Positions 1 through 9,119 of a DNA stretch of 64,000 bases are shown one piece after another. The first letter of the stretch is position 1. Each line of letters begins with the position of its first letter. This DNA is from Lysobacter sp. (GTDB lineage Bacteria > Pseudomonadota > Gammaproteobacteria > Xanthomonadales > Xanthomonadaceae): contig JABFRN010000001.1 in the NCBI GenBank assembly GCA_013141175.1, forward strand, positions 2,996,001 to 3,060,000, given 5' to 3'. Under the pieces are notes generated by a model that worked only from the letters and a program-made list of their open reading frames with translations, did no database searches and was not told where the DNA came from. The position numbers and the translations under genes were made by a program.

Positions 1-146
1 AGTTCGGTCGGTGCGTCGATATGCGTATCGACGATGACCGCGTCCTGTGCGAGTTTCCGCGCGGCCGGCGCGGCATCCGCTGCGGTCGCGTTGGCGAAGG
101 GCGTCGCGCAGAGCGCGAGCGCGGCGGCGAGCGTGAGGGGGCGCAT
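1..146 (-). CDS. Membrane dipeptidase (peptidase M19), N-terminal fragment
   Basis: Only the first 48 codons are inside the window; the gene runs off the left edge. The start at 146 opens a signal peptide (MRPLTLAAALALCATPFANA) and the mature part reaches the motif VIVDTHIDAP near residues 38-47. The DTH..AP pattern is the first metal-binding strand of renal-dipeptidase-like zinc peptidases (family M19), which cleave dipeptides in the periplasm. It begins 19 bp after the hutI stop on the same strand, so it is probably the third gene of the CoA-transferase/hutI unit. The family call rests on one motif plus the signal peptide. Confidence 0.75.
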   Translation of the reverse strand, partial: MRPLTLAAALALCATPFANATAADAAPAARKLAQDAVIVDTHIDAPTE

Positions 147-165
147 GCGGAATTCCTGTCGTGGT

Positions 166-1401
166 TCAGAACGTGGAGGGAGTGGGGCGACCGCCTGCGA
201 ATACGGTACCCGCAAGCGCACCGCCGAGCCAGTAGCACAGGTCGGCGGGGCGGCGGATCTTCCAGTGCGCGAAATCCGCGCGCATGCCCACCGCCAGGAC
301 GCCGCGATCGGACAGGCCGAGCGCGCGCGCCGCATGCACGGTCGCGCCGCGCAGGGCTTCCTCCGGCGTGAGCCGGAAATGGGTGCAGGCCAGCGACATG
401 GCGTGGCGCAGCGAGAGCAGCGGTGAAGTACCGGGGTTGCAGTCGGTAGCGACGGCCATCGCCACGCCCTGCGCGCGGAAGGCGTCGATCGGCGGCAGTT
501 TCGTTTCGCGCAGGCAGTGGAATGCGCCGGGCAGCAGCACGGCGACAGTGTTGTTCGCGGCCATTGCGCGCACGCTGTCGTCGCTGGCGAATTCGACATG
601 ATCCGCCGAGAGTCCGCCGAACTCCGCGACCAGTCCGGCGCCGCCGAGATCGCTGAGCTGGTCGGCGTGCAGTTTCACCGGCAGCCCCAGCGCTGCGGCA
701 GCCGCGAATACGCGACGCGTCTGCGCAGGCGTGAAGCCGATGCCTTCGCAGAAGGCGTCGACCGCATCGACCAGTCCTTCTGCGTGCAGCACGGACAACC
801 AGTCGACGACGCCATCGATGTAGCCGTCGGCATCGTTCGCGAATTCCGGCGGCAGCGCGTGCGCGCCGAGGAAGGTCGTGTGCACGCCGATGCCGAGCGC
901 GTCGCCGATGCGGCGCGCGACCCGCAGCATCTTGCGTTCGTTGTCGAGATCCAGGCCGTAGCCGGATTTGATTTCCAGCGTGGTCGCGCCATCGCGCAGC
1001 AGCGCCTGCGCGCGCGGCAGCGATTGCGCGAACAGCGCATCTTCGCTGGCCTCGCGCACCGCACGTACGGTCGAGAGGATGCCGCCGCCTGCGCGCGCGA
1101 TCTCCTCGTAGCTCGCGCCCTGCAGCCGCAGTTCGAATTCGTGCGCGCGGTCGCCGGCGAACACGAGATGCGTATGGCAGTCGATCAGCCCGGGCGTGAC
1201 CCAGCCGCCGTCGACTTCGAAAACCGCCTTCGCCACCCTCGCCGCCGCTTCCGGCAGCGCGCTGCGCGGGCCGACGAAGCGCAGCACGCCGTCCTTCCAG
1301 GCGAGCGCGCCGTCCTCGATTTCGCCGTAGCCGTGGGTCGCGTCGAGCGTCGCCAGCGAGGCGCCGACGAGCAGGCCGTCATAAAGGATTGCGGACGTCA
1401 T
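166..1401 (-). CDS. hutI: Imidazolonepropionase
   Basis: This enzyme hydrolyses 4-imidazolone-5-propionate to N-formimino-L-glutamate, the third step of histidine degradation, in the cytoplasm. The 411-residue product has normal family length. The amidohydrolase metal motif [12 protein letters not shown] is at about residues 74-85 (His76 and His78), with [11 protein letters not shown] and ADHVEF further on for the remaining metal and substrate residues. The start [11 protein letters not shown] overlaps the stop of the upstream CoA-transferase gene by 4 bp (ATGA), so the two are probably translationally coupled. The next pathway gene, hutF, is divergent to this unit, and hutU is about 10 kb away. 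Confidence 0.95.
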   Translation of the reverse strand: MTSAILYDGLLVGASLATLDATHGYGEIEDGALAWKDGVLRFVGPRSALPEAAARVAKAVFEVDGGWVTPGLIDCHTHLVFAGDRAHEFELRLQGASYEEIARAGGGILSTVRAVREASEDALFAQSLPRAQALLRDGATTLEIKSGYGLDLDNERKMLRVARRIGDALGIGVHTTFLGAHALPPEFANDADGYIDGVVDWLSVLHAEGLVDAVDAFCEGIGFTPAQTRRVFAAAAALGLPVKLHADQLSDLGGAGLVAEFGGLSADHVEFASDDSVRAMAANNTVAVLLPGAFHCLRETKLPPIDAFRAQGVAMAVATDCNPGTSPLLSLRHAMSLACTHFRLTPEEALRGATVHAARALGLSDRGVLAVGMRADFAHWKIRRPADLCYWLGGALAGTVFAGGRPTPSTF

Positions 1402-2558
1402 CCGATCGCTCCTGCGGCGCGCAATGCCTCCGCATCGAAGCCGTGCACGGCGCAGACCGCATCGGCATGCTCGCCGAGGTGCGGCGGGCGTTTGGGTTCG
1501 GCCATCGGCGAGGCCGACATCCGCAGCGGGCTGGCGATCATCGGAATGCCGTCGTCCTCGATGCGCAGGCCGCGCGCGGTCGCCAATCCGCTCATCACCG
1601 CATCGCGCACGCCGTTGACCGGTGAGGCGGGAATACCGGCGGTTTCGAAGCGCGCCAGCCACGTCGCCACCGTGTCGCCGGCGAAACACTCCGCCAGCGC
1701 CGGGATCAGCCAGTCGCGATGCAGTACTCGCGCGCTGTTCGTCGCGCAGCGCGGGTCGTCGACCCACTGCGGGCGGTCGATCAGCACGCACAGGCGATGC
1801 CAGAGATGGTCGCTGGCGCAGGCGAGCGCGAACGTGCCGTCGGCGGCATCGAAGGTCTGATACGGCACGATCGTCGGGTGTGAATTGCCGAAGCGCTTCG
1901 CTTCGTCGCCGGTGAACAGCACGCTGCTGGCGATGTTGGCCAGCGCCTGCACCTGAACCTCGAACAGGCTCAGTTCGATGTACTGGCCTTCGCCGGTGCG
2001 CGCGCGCTGATGCAGCGCGGCGAGGATCGCGATGGTCGCGTTGAGTCCGGTGGCCAGGTCGACCGAGGCCACGCCGACCTTGCTGGGCGGGCCGTCGGTC
2101 GGTCCGGTGATCGACATCAGCCCGGACTCGGCCTGCACCACGAAATCGTAGCCCGGCCGCTGCGCGTCGGGGCCGCTGCGGCCGTAGCCGGAGATCGCGC
2201 ACCAGATCAGTCGCGGGTTGAAGCTGCGGGCATGCTCGTAGCCGATGCCGAGCGACTCGGCGGCGCCGGTACGGAAGTTTTCGATGACGATATCGGCCTC
2301 GCGGATCAGGGCTTCCAGCAGCGGTTTCGCTTCGGGATGACGCAGATCGATGGCGATCGAGCGCTTGCCGCGGTTGCAGCTGGCGAAATAAGCGGAGATG
2401 TCGCCGCGGAACGGCGGACCGTAGCCGCGGGTGTCGTCGCCTTCCATCGGTTCGAGCTTGATCACGTCGGCGCCGAGATCGGCGAGCGTCATCCCGCACC
2501 ACGGCCCGGCCAGCACCCGCGAAAGCTCCAGCACCTTGATTCCTGCCAACGCCGACAT
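1398..2558 (-). CDS. Family III CoA-transferase (CaiB/BaiF)
   Basis: The 386-residue protein begins [19 protein letters not shown], the usual N-terminus of class III CoA-transferases such as formyl-CoA transferase and CaiB. Asp167 in VASVDLATG fits the catalytic aspartate that forms the acyl-anhydride intermediate. The family moves CoA between carboxylic acids; the substrate cannot be read from the sequence. It is the first gene of a minus-strand unit with hutI (4-bp overlap) and the dipeptidase. Pairing with hutI is unusual, because no step of the standard histidine pathway uses CoA, so the link may be regulatory, or the substrate may be a carboxylate made elsewhere. Confidence 0.9.
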   Translation of the reverse strand: MSALAGIKVLELSRVLAGPWCGMTLADLGADVIKLEPMEGDDTRGYGPPFRGDISAYFASCNRGKRSIAIDLRHPEAKPLLEALIREADIVIENFRTGAAESLGIGYEHARSFNPRLIWCAISGYGRSGPDAQRPGYDFVVQAESGLMSITGPTDGPPSKVGVASVDLATGLNATIAILAALHQRARTGEGQYIELSLFEVQVQALANIASSVLFTGDEAKRFGNSHPTIVPYQTFDAADGTFALACASDHLWHRLCVLIDRPQWVDDPRCATNSARVLHRDWLIPALAECFAGDTVATWLARFETAGIPASPVNGVRDAVMSGLATARGLRIEDDGIPMIASPLRMSASPMAEPKRPPHLGEHADAVCAVHGFDAEALRAAGAIG

Positions 2559-2885
2559 CGATCCGCCCGTGGTTTGAGGTCAGCGCACAGTCTAGCCCGG
2601 TCTATCCGTGATATCCGTGACCCGCCGTCGCCCCTGCGAAATCGAATTCGCAGTACCTGCGGGCCACAACAAACGGCGACGCGCCCTTCTCCTCCCCTTG
2701 CGCATCGCTCCGGGGGAGGTCGGTGGGGGTTGGGCCGCACGCATGGAATTGCGCGCAGGCAAAACACCCCTCCCCAACCCTCCCCTCCGCTGCGCGAAAG
2801 GGAGGGAGAACTGCGCCGCGACTCCGACGGATGCAGGGTGCCAGTACAGAGGTGCGGCGCAGCGGGAATCGGCGACAATGCGCCA
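2559..2885. other. Divergent intergenic region between the hutI unit and hutF
   Basis: This 327-bp gap separates two divergent transcription units and must hold both promoters. I see no clear hexamer pair. Its centre is taken up by an inverted pair of GC-rich repeats (separate entry). The plus-strand hutF frame is open across the whole gap, but its translation there is repeat-derived and does not resemble a HutF N-terminus. Confidence 0.6.
2689..2811. repeat. Inverted pair of REP-like palindromic repeats
   Basis: Two copies of a short purine/pyrimidine-skewed element face each other. Copy A (about 2690-2734) has a CTCCCC / GGGGGAG stem followed by a G-rich tail ending GGTGGGGGTTGG. Copy B (about 2767-2811) is the reverse, CCCCTCCCCAACCC followed by a CTCCCC / GGGAGGG stem. 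The arrangement is that of extragenic palindromic repeats arranged head to head. Together they could fold into a large cruciform or hairpin upstream of hutF. Confidence 0.65.
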
Positions 2886-4130
2886 ATGAACCCATCCATC
2901 GCATCCGAAGGCGACCACTGGCGTCTTCCCGGCATCGCCAACCTGCATTCGCATGCGTTCCAGCGCGCGATGGCCGGACTGGCCGAGCGCATGACCCATC
3001 CGTCCGATTCGTTCTGGACCTGGCGCGACACCATGTACCGGATGGCGGCGCGGTTCGACCCGGATACCCTGCACGCGGTCGCCGCGCAGCTGTACGCCGA
3101 AATGCTGGAAGCCGGCTACACCACGGTCTGCGAATTCCACTACCTGCACCACGCGCCCGACGGGCATCCCTACGATGAGGCCGCGACGATGTCGCGCGCC
3201 CTGATCGCCGCCGCGCGCGAAACCGGCATCCGCATGACCCTGCTGCCGGTGCTGTACATGACCGGCGGCTTCGACGGGCGTCCGCTCAACGAACGCCAGC
3301 GTCGCTTCGGTCACGATGTCGACGGCTATCTGCGTCTGTTCGAGACGCTGCATCGCGAACAGGACGACACCCTGCGCGTCGGCTGCGCACTGCACAGCCT
3401 GCGCGCAGTGCCGCCCGATGCGATGTCGGCGGTGCTCGCGGCGCTGCCGCCGGAGACGCGCGTGCACATCCATATCGCGGAGCAGATCGGCGAAGTGCAG
3501 GACTGCCTCGCGCTCCGTGGCGACCGTCCGGTGCGCTGGTTGCTGGATCACGCCGACGTCGATGCGCGTTGGACCCTGGTCCACGCTACGCATCTCGAGG
3601 TCGACGAAATCGTCGGTATCGCCGATGCCGGCGCCACCGTTGCGATCTGCCCGACCACCGAGGCCAATCTCGGCGACGGCCTGTTCCCGCTGCGCGATTA
3701 CCTCGATGCCAACGGCGCCTGGGGCATCGGTTCGGATTCGCACAGTTCGGTGTCGCCGGTGGAGGAACTGCGCTGGTTGGAATACGGCCAGCGCCTGATC
3801 ACCCGGCATCGCAATATCGCTGCGACCGCCGCGTCGCCCAGCGTCGGCGAGGTGTTGCTCTCCGGCGTGCAGATGAGTGCGTCGCAGTCGACCGGGTTCG
3901 CGCCCGAAGCGCTGGCGCGCGATACGGTCGCGCTCGACGGCCATGCGCCGCAGCTGATCGGCGCGACCGCCATCGACGCGGCCGACCGCTGGATCTTTGC
4001 CGGCAACCGCAATGCGGTGGATGCGGTGGTGGTGAACGGCCGCGAGAGGGTGAACGCCGGTCGGCATGTCGACCGCGATGCGATCGCGACGCGGTTCGCG
4101 GTCGCGATGCGCGGGCTGCTGGCGGTCTGA
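2886..4130 (+). CDS. hutF: Formimidoylglutamate deiminase, short N-terminus
   Basis: HutF hydrolyses N-formimino-L-glutamate to N-formyl-L-glutamate and ammonia, and marks the pathway variant that ends with formylglutamate hydrolysis. The 414-residue protein has the expected amidohydrolase motifs: NLHSHAFQRAMAGL (His21, His23), HIHIAEQ (His194, His196, Glu199), LVHATHL (His233) and IGSDSHSSVS (Asp284, His286). Only 14 residues precede the PGIANLHSH strand, whereas family members of about 450 residues carry close to 50, which form part of the small beta domain. Repeats lie immediately upstream instead. The metal site is intact, so activity is plausible, but the N-terminal domain looks shortened. 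The start at 2886 is the last reasonable ATG before the conserved region. Confidence 0.88.
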   Translation: MNPSIASEGDHWRLPGIANLHSHAFQRAMAGLAERMTHPSDSFWTWRDTMYRMAARFDPDTLHAVAAQLYAEMLEAGYTTVCEFHYLHHAPDGHPYDEAATMSRALIAAARETGIRMTLLPVLYMTGGFDGRPLNERQRRFGHDVDGYLRLFETLHREQDDTLRVGCALHSLRAVPPDAMSAVLAALPPETRVHIHIAEQIGEVQDCLALRGDRPVRWLLDHADVDARWTLVHATHLEVDEIVGIADAGATVAICPTTEANLGDGLFPLRDYLDANGAWGIGSDSHSSVSPVEELRWLEYGQRLITRHRNIAATAASPSVGEVLLSGVQMSASQSTGFAPEALARDTVALDGHAPQLIGATAIDAADRWIFAGNRNAVDAVVVNGRERVNAGRHVDRDAIATRFAVAMRGLLAV

Positions 4131-4242
4131 TCCGCACCGGGCGGGGTTCGTCGCCCGATCGCGGGGGTTCGTCGCAAGCCTCTGCACGCCACGATAGCCC
4201 GAGGCAGGCTGGTCGCATCCCCGATCCTGTTTGGAGTTCGCC

Positions 4243-5619
4243 ATGCGTTTCCGTCCCGCCGTTCTCTTCGCCGCGCTGTCGTCGTGCTTCGCCTGTACCG
4301 CCGCCCATGCAACGACCGATGCCGGACTGCAGGCCATCGTCGGCAAACGCCTGCACGGCGACACGTCCGGCGCCTGTTTCGCCGTCGCCGTCATCGACAA
4401 GACCGTCAGTCGCGCCTACGTCTGCGCCGACGGCAAGGACGCGTCGGATCGCATCGATGCGAAGACCGCGTTCGAGATCGGTTCGGTCAGCAAGCCGATG
4501 ATGGCGGCGCTGCTCGCCGGCCTGATCCGCGACGGCAAGGCGTCCCTGGACGATCCGCTGTCGGCGTATCTGCCGAAGGGCAGCAGCGTGCCGACCTTCG
4601 ACGGCAAGCCCATTCTGTTGCGGCACATCGTCACCCATACCTCCGGGCTGCCGGCGATTCCCGCGGGCGTGGATCACGACCCGCTCAATCCGTATGCGAA
4701 GGCGGACGGGGCGACCTTGCTGAAGGTGCTCTCGACCACCTCACTGGCGCAGGCGCCGGGTGCGAAGTTCGAATACTCCAATTTCGCGGCGATGCTGTTG
4801 TCGTACGCGATCGCGCGCCGCGCCGGCAGCGATTTCGAGACCCTGCTGGACACCCGGGTGTTCGCGCCGCTGGGCATGGACCGCAGCTACATCAACCGCA
4901 AGCCGGAAGGCGTGACCGCCGCGATCGGCCACACCCCGGATGCGAAGGCCACGCCCGCGTGGACTTTCCCGAGCGACTTCGCCGGTGTCGGCGGTGTGCG
5001 CTCGACGCTCGACGACATGGTCCGTTACGTGCAGGGCCAATTCGGCGGCGCACCGAAGCCGCTCGATGCGGATTTCCGGATGACGCATGTGCCTGTCGCC
5101 AACGATGCGAAAGCGCCGATCGCGATGCACTGGATGCTGGCGCAGCTCAACGGCCGCACGTTTCTCGCGCACGAGGGCGGTACCGGCGGATTTTCGTCGT
5201 TCGTGGCCTTCGATCCGGAGCGCAAATTCGGCGTGGTGATCCTGTCCGATACCGCGCTGCACGAGCGCGGCGGGCTCGGCAGCCTCGGTCTGCACCTGCT
5301 CGATCCGAAAGTGCCGCTGGGCAAGCCCCGCACCGGCGGATCGACGCCGCCGCTGGTGTTGTCGGCCGAGGAGCTGAACGCCTATGCCGGTGAATATCCG
5401 TTGATGCCGAACTTCGTGCTGACCGTGCGCGTCGATGGCGGCACGCTGACCGCGCAGGCGACCGGGCAGGGCGCATTCCCGATCGCGCCGACCGCGAAGG
5501 ATGTGTTCGAGGCGCCGGACTTCGGTATCGTGATCCGCTTCCAGCGCGACGCGGCCGGCAAGGTCGTTGCGCTCAAGCTCGATCAGGGCGGCCACACCCT
5601 CGATGGACAGCGCAAATGA
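4243..5619 (+). CDS. Secreted beta-lactamase-fold serine hydrolase
   Basis: This 458-residue exported protein belongs to the class C beta-lactamase/DD-peptidase-like serine hydrolases. A signal peptide fills residues 1-23 (cleavage near AHA-TT). The catalytic triad motifs are SVSK (Ser81, Lys84), YSN (Tyr178, Asn180) and HEGG (310-313). A C-terminal segment after about residue 360 resembles the lipocalin-like tail often fused to this family. GGAG at 4233-4236 with 6 nt spacing supports the ATG at 4243 over a TTG at 4231. Its stop overlaps the downstream kinase start by 4 bp, so it shares an operon with a sensor kinase and regulator. The substrate is unknown: peptidoglycan peptides, D-amino acid peptides or esters are all possible. 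Confidence 0.88.
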   Translation: MRFRPAVLFAALSSCFACTAAHATTDAGLQAIVGKRLHGDTSGACFAVAVIDKTVSRAYVCADGKDASDRIDAKTAFEIGSVSKPMMAALLAGLIRDGKASLDDPLSAYLPKGSSVPTFDGKPILLRHIVTHTSGLPAIPAGVDHDPLNPYAKADGATLLKVLSTTSLAQAPGAKFEYSNFAAMLLSYAIARRAGSDFETLLDTRVFAPLGMDRSYINRKPEGVTAAIGHTPDAKATPAWTFPSDFAGVGGVRSTLDDMVRYVQGQFGGAPKPLDADFRMTHVPVANDAKAPIAMHWMLAQLNGRTFLAHEGGTGGFSSFVAFDPERKFGVVILSDTALHERGGLGSLGLHLLDPKVPLGKPRTGGSTPPLVLSAEELNAYAGEYPLMPNFVLTVRVDGGTLTAQATGQGAFPIAPTAKDVFEAPDFGIVIRFQRDAAGKVVALKLDQGGHTLDGQRK

Positions 5620-6884
5620 CTTCGCCGCAAACTCTGTCGGAGCCCGCGCAGGACCGCACGCCCTATCCGCTGGATCGGCCGCTGCCGACCGAAGTCGTTG
5701 CTGGTGGCGGCGTGCTCCGGATCAACTACCGGCGCTATCCGGTATTCGGTTGGCCGTGGCTGCGCGGACGCTGCCTGCTGTTCGCGATCGTGATCGCACT
5801 CTGGGCGCTGCTGACGGGCGTGGGCCTGGGCATGACCACGTCCGACGCGAGGATCGGAACCCTCTCCGGTCTGCATTTCTTCAGCGCTTTCATGCTGATG
5901 ACCTGCGCCGGCCCGCTGCTCGCGACCCTCGTGCGCCATCGCGGCCTGCCGCTGCGCAGCCAGCGCATCGGCGTGGTGGTGGCCGTGTCCATGGGCATCG
6001 TCATCGCGTATTTCGCGGATACCTGGGCATCGGGTTACCTCGCACAGGTGATGCCGAAAACACAGGGCATCGATCTGACCGTGAAGCCGCCGACCTTTTC
6101 GGCCTTCACCAAGGCGGTGCTGGCCACGATCAATGTCGTGGTCGGAATGCTGGTCTACGGCGCGCTTGGCGGCGGGCTGGCGTTGCGCGCGTATTCCGGT
6201 GAATTGCGGCGTTGGCAGGACAACCGCCAGGCCGATGCGCTGGCCGCGCTGGAAGTGCGCAAACAGCAGTCCGAGCTGCGCCTCGGCGTGCTGCAGGCCC
6301 AGGTCGAGCCGCATTTCCTGTTCAACACGCTGGCTTCCGTGCGCGCGCTGGTGCGCCAGGAGCCGGCGCAGGCCGAGGCCACGCTCGACGCGCTGGTCGA
6401 TTACCTGCGCGCGACCATCCCGAAATTGCGCGACGAAGACAATGCGCTGCATTCCACGTTCGGCCAGCAGCTCGACCTGTGCGCGAGTTATCTCGAACTG
6501 ATGCGCCTGCGTACGACCGGGCGGTTGAACTACAGGATCGAAGTCGACGACGCGCTGCGGGCACTGCCGTTTCCGCCGATGCTGTTGATCAGCCTGGTCG
6601 AGAACGCCGTCAAGCACGGCATCGAACCGAAACCCGGTCCCGGAACGGTGACCATCGCGGCGGAGCGCCGCGATGGCGACCTGCATGTCAGCGTGATCGA
6701 CGATGGTCTCGGTCTGCAACTGGGCGTCGGTGGGGGGCTCGGTCTGGCCAACGTCCGCGCGCAGCTGGACACGCGCTATGGTGCGCGCGCAGGTTTCCGC
6801 TTGACCGGGGAACCCGCGCGCGGCGCGCGGGCGGAGCTGTGGCTTCCACTGGACGATGATCCGTTGGCGCGTGAGGCACCATGA
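5616..6884 (+). CDS. LytS/AlgZ-type sensor histidine kinase
   Basis: The 422-residue membrane kinase has about four hydrophobic segments (residues 52-75, 86-106, 117-135, 165-192) and then a His_kinase domain with QVEPHFLFNTLASV; His233 is the predicted phosphorylation site. The ATP-binding part has LVENAVKHG (Asn330) and a glycine-rich GLGLANVRAQL near 370-382. This is the LytS/YehU/AlgZ class that pairs with LytTR regulators. The start overlaps the serine hydrolase stop and the stop overlaps the regulator start, each by 4 bp. The stimulus is unknown; coupling to a secreted hydrolase suggests envelope sensing. Confidence 0.92.
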   Translation: MTSPQTLSEPAQDRTPYPLDRPLPTEVVAGGGVLRINYRRYPVFGWPWLRGRCLLFAIVIALWALLTGVGLGMTTSDARIGTLSGLHFFSAFMLMTCAGPLLATLVRHRGLPLRSQRIGVVVAVSMGIVIAYFADTWASGYLAQVMPKTQGIDLTVKPPTFSAFTKAVLATINVVVGMLVYGALGGGLALRAYSGELRRWQDNRQADALAALEVRKQQSELRLGVLQAQVEPHFLFNTLASVRALVRQEPAQAEATLDALVDYLRATIPKLRDEDNALHSTFGQQLDLCASYLELMRLRTTGRLNYRIEVDDALRALPFPPMLLISLVENAVKHGIEPKPGPGTVTIAAERRDGDLHVSVIDDGLGLQLGVGGGLGLANVRAQLDTRYGARAGFRLTGEPARGARAELWLPLDDDPLAREAP

Positions 6885-7648
6885 TCGACATCACTGCCAT
6901 CCTTGCCGAGGACGAAGCCCCACTGCGCAACGCGCTGCGCGCGATGCTGCAGGATGCGTGGCCGGAGCTGCGCATCGTCGCCGAATGCGAGGACGGCATC
7001 GCGGCGATGGAAGCGATCGCCGCGCATCGGCCGACGCTGGCGTTCCTCGACATCCGCATGCCGGGCGTCAGCGGCCTCGATGTGGCGCGCGCTGCGGTCG
7101 CGGCGAAATCGCTGGTGGTGTTCACCACCGCGTACGACGAATACGCGGTGCGCGCGTTCGAGGCCGGCGCCGTCGACTATCTGCTCAAGCCGCTGCAGCC
7201 CGAGCGCCTGCAGCGCGCGCTGGAGCGCATCCGCGAGCGCTTGCGCACGCCCGCCGCATCGCCCGGGGATGCGCTGGAGCAGCTCGACGCTCTCGAAACC
7301 GGACTGCGTCCGTCCGGCGCCCGCCTGATCCGCTGGATCAGCGCCGCCGTCGGCGACAGCGTGCGCATGATCGGCATCGAGGAGGTCCTGTATTTCCAGG
7401 CGCAGGACAAATACGTGCGGGTGGTGACGGCAGGCGCGGAAGCGATCATCCGCACGCCGATCAAGGATCTGCTGGCCGGGCTCGATCCCGATGAATTCTG
7501 GCAGGTGCATCGCGGCGTGGTCGTGCGCGTGTCCGCGATCGACCGCGTGCGCAAGGACGAATTCGGAAAAGCGGCGCTGCAACTGCGCGGTCGCGACGAT
7601 GCGCTGCCGGTCAGCGCGGCGTTCCTGCATCGTTTCCGCGGGATGTGA
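6881..7648 (+). CDS. LytTR-family response regulator
   Basis: The 255-residue regulator has an N-terminal receiver domain with Asp57 in AFLDIRMPGVSGLD as the phosphoacceptor and a downstream KPL motif, a linker around 120-145, and a C-terminal LytTR DNA-binding domain (about 146-252) recognisable by EEVLYFQAQDKYVRVV and the FWQVHRGVVVRVSAIDRV segment. It overlaps the LytS-like kinase by 4 bp and is surely its partner. Targets cannot be deduced; the serine hydrolase and autoregulation of the operon are the obvious candidates. Confidence 0.93.
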   Translation: MIDITAILAEDEAPLRNALRAMLQDAWPELRIVAECEDGIAAMEAIAAHRPTLAFLDIRMPGVSGLDVARAAVAAKSLVVFTTAYDEYAVRAFEAGAVDYLLKPLQPERLQRALERIRERLRTPAASPGDALEQLDALETGLRPSGARLIRWISAAVGDSVRMIGIEEVLYFQAQDKYVRVVTAGAEAIIRTPIKDLLAGLDPDEFWQVHRGVVVRVSAIDRVRKDEFGKAALQLRGRDDALPVSAAFLHRFRGM

Positions 7649-7651
7649 TCG

Positions 7652-8935
7652 TTACGGTTCCAGCGCCGCTTGCAGGGGGGTCAGTTCACCGTCGTTCGCG
7701 GCAGGCTCGATCTTGAGCAGATGCGCGAGCAGCGGGTAGACGTCGATGTTGTCGAATGGCGGGAGTACGACGCCGTGGCGGAACGAAGGCCCGCGCGCGG
7801 CGAACACTGCGCGCATCGTCGGGTCTTCCGGCGCGAAGCCGTGCTCGCCCTTCACCGCCTGCGGCCAGCGATTGTTGTTGCGACCCTGCACGCGCCAACC
7901 GGTATCGCTCTGGCAGACGATCGGAGGGATGCGTGGATGGCTTCCGTAGTGCCACTCCGGCGGCAGTTCCGATTTGCGCCAGCAGCGATAGTGGTCCTGG
8001 CGTCCGAGAAACGCGCGTTCCACGGTCCCGGTCTGGCCGGGCTTCGGCGTAATGCCGACCAACATTCCCCACCAGGTGATGTCGTAGGCCGCCGGGTCCA
8101 GCCGGTCTTCGAAAATGCTCACGTTGTCGCGCGGCACATCGGCCATGCCGTGGTCGGACAGCACGATGAGATCTGTCCGGCGATGCAGTCCGCGCGCATG
8201 CAGTCCGGCTTCGAGCATCGCCAGCGCCGCGTCGATCTCGCGCAAGGCAGCCAGCGCAGTGGGCGCATGGGATCCGCTTTCGTGCGCAGTGATATCGTAT
8301 TTGTCGAAATACGCCAGGATCAGCTGCGGACGCTGCGAGGGCGGCAGGTCGGTCCACGACAGCACCTGTTCCATGCGCACTGCAGGGCTGAGCGTCTTGT
8401 CGAATGCGCGGAACATGCGCGGCCGATGCCCCGCAATTTCCGCTTCCGATCCCGGCCAGAACATGATGGCGGCAATGCCCGCCTGTTTTTGCAGGGTCGC
8501 CCAGATCGGTTCCCCGCCCCACCAGCGCCCGTCCTTCGCGCTTTCGCTTTTCGAGCGGAAAATGCCCAGTGCCGGGTCCAGCATGTCGTTGTGGACGATG
8601 CCGTGATGATCCGGCCGCAGCCCGGTGACCAGGGTGTAGTGATTCGGAAAGGTCATGGTCGGAAACGACGGCTTCATCCAACGTGCGTGAACGCCCTCTG
8701 CGGCCAGTCGGTCCAACGTGGGCATGGTGCCGTTCCCCAGCATCGATGCCGGCAGGCCGTCGATCGACACCAGGATCACGAGCCGGGATGTCGGAGCCGA
8801 CGTCGCGACCTGGCGACCCGCGCAACCGGCGAGCAGCACCGAGGCGAAGATCGCGAACATCCAGACAAGGACAGTGGGCAGTGCGGGGCGAACGGTGCGC
8901 GGCGGCATCCGGGGACTTGGTTTCATGCGCGCCAT
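7652..8935 (-). CDS. Nucleotide pyrophosphatase/phosphodiesterase-type lipoprotein
   Basis: The protein is an alkaline phosphatase superfamily enzyme of the NPP type that cleaves phosphodiester or pyrophosphate bonds of nucleotides outside the cytoplasm. A lipobox LLAGC with Cys38 predicts a lipoprotein. Metal and catalytic residues are visible: Asp59 in SIDGLP, the nucleophile Thr95 in FPTMTFPNHY, and later LSDHGMADV and KGEHGF histidine motifs. The length of 427 residues fits bacterial NPPs. Two close ATGs (8935 and 8926) are possible and neither has a strong ribosome site. It is convergent with the LytTR regulator, with only 3 bp between the stops. Confidence 0.88.
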   Translation of the reverse strand: MARMKPSPRMPPRTVRPALPTVLVWMFAIFASVLLAGCAGRQVATSAPTSRLVILVSIDGLPASMLGNGTMPTLDRLAAEGVHARWMKPSFPTMTFPNHYTLVTGLRPDHHGIVHNDMLDPALGIFRSKSESAKDGRWWGGEPIWATLQKQAGIAAIMFWPGSEAEIAGHRPRMFRAFDKTLSPAVRMEQVLSWTDLPPSQRPQLILAYFDKYDITAHESGSHAPTALAALREIDAALAMLEAGLHARGLHRRTDLIVLSDHGMADVPRDNVSIFEDRLDPAAYDITWWGMLVGITPKPGQTGTVERAFLGRQDHYRCWRKSELPPEWHYGSHPRIPPIVCQSDTGWRVQGRNNNRWPQAVKGEHGFAPEDPTMRAVFAARGPSFRHGVVLPPFDNIDVYPLLAHLLKIEPAANDGELTPLQAALEP

Positions 8936-9028
8936 GATAAACGCCACCGATGTCCGCAGGATTTCGACGATGGTCCACTTCCCGTCCACTGTCGCCCGAC
9001 GGGACCGTCGCACCCGGACTGACGACCT

Positions 9029-9059
9029 CCTGAACACGGCTTGCCTTGTTCAGGCAAGC
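9029..9059. promoter_or_regulatory. Two overlapping palindromes upstream of the small exported protein gene
   Basis: CCTGAACA (9029-9036) pairs with TGTTCAGG (9047-9054), and GCTTGCC (9039-9045) pairs with GGCAAGC (9053-9059). The two palindromes interlock, so only one can form at a time as RNA or cruciform. They lie about 60 bp upstream of the plus-strand gene at 9120, in the divergent gap with the NPP gene, which is the expected place for an operator. The regulator is unknown. Confidence 0.4.
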
Positions 9060-9119
9060 GGCAACGGCTCGGCGTAAGGTTCGGACATCGCATCCTCATG
9101 CAGCATTGGAGCCACCGCC

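Noticed and set aside
2010-2885. Upstream extension of the hutF frame
   Set aside because: The open frame continues antisense to the CoA-transferase and through repeats; its translation has no resemblance to a HutF N-terminus.
4143-4175. Tandem GGGGTTCGTCGC-like repeat after hutF
   Set aside because: Two imperfect copies without a stem or T-run; not enough for a terminator or an operator.
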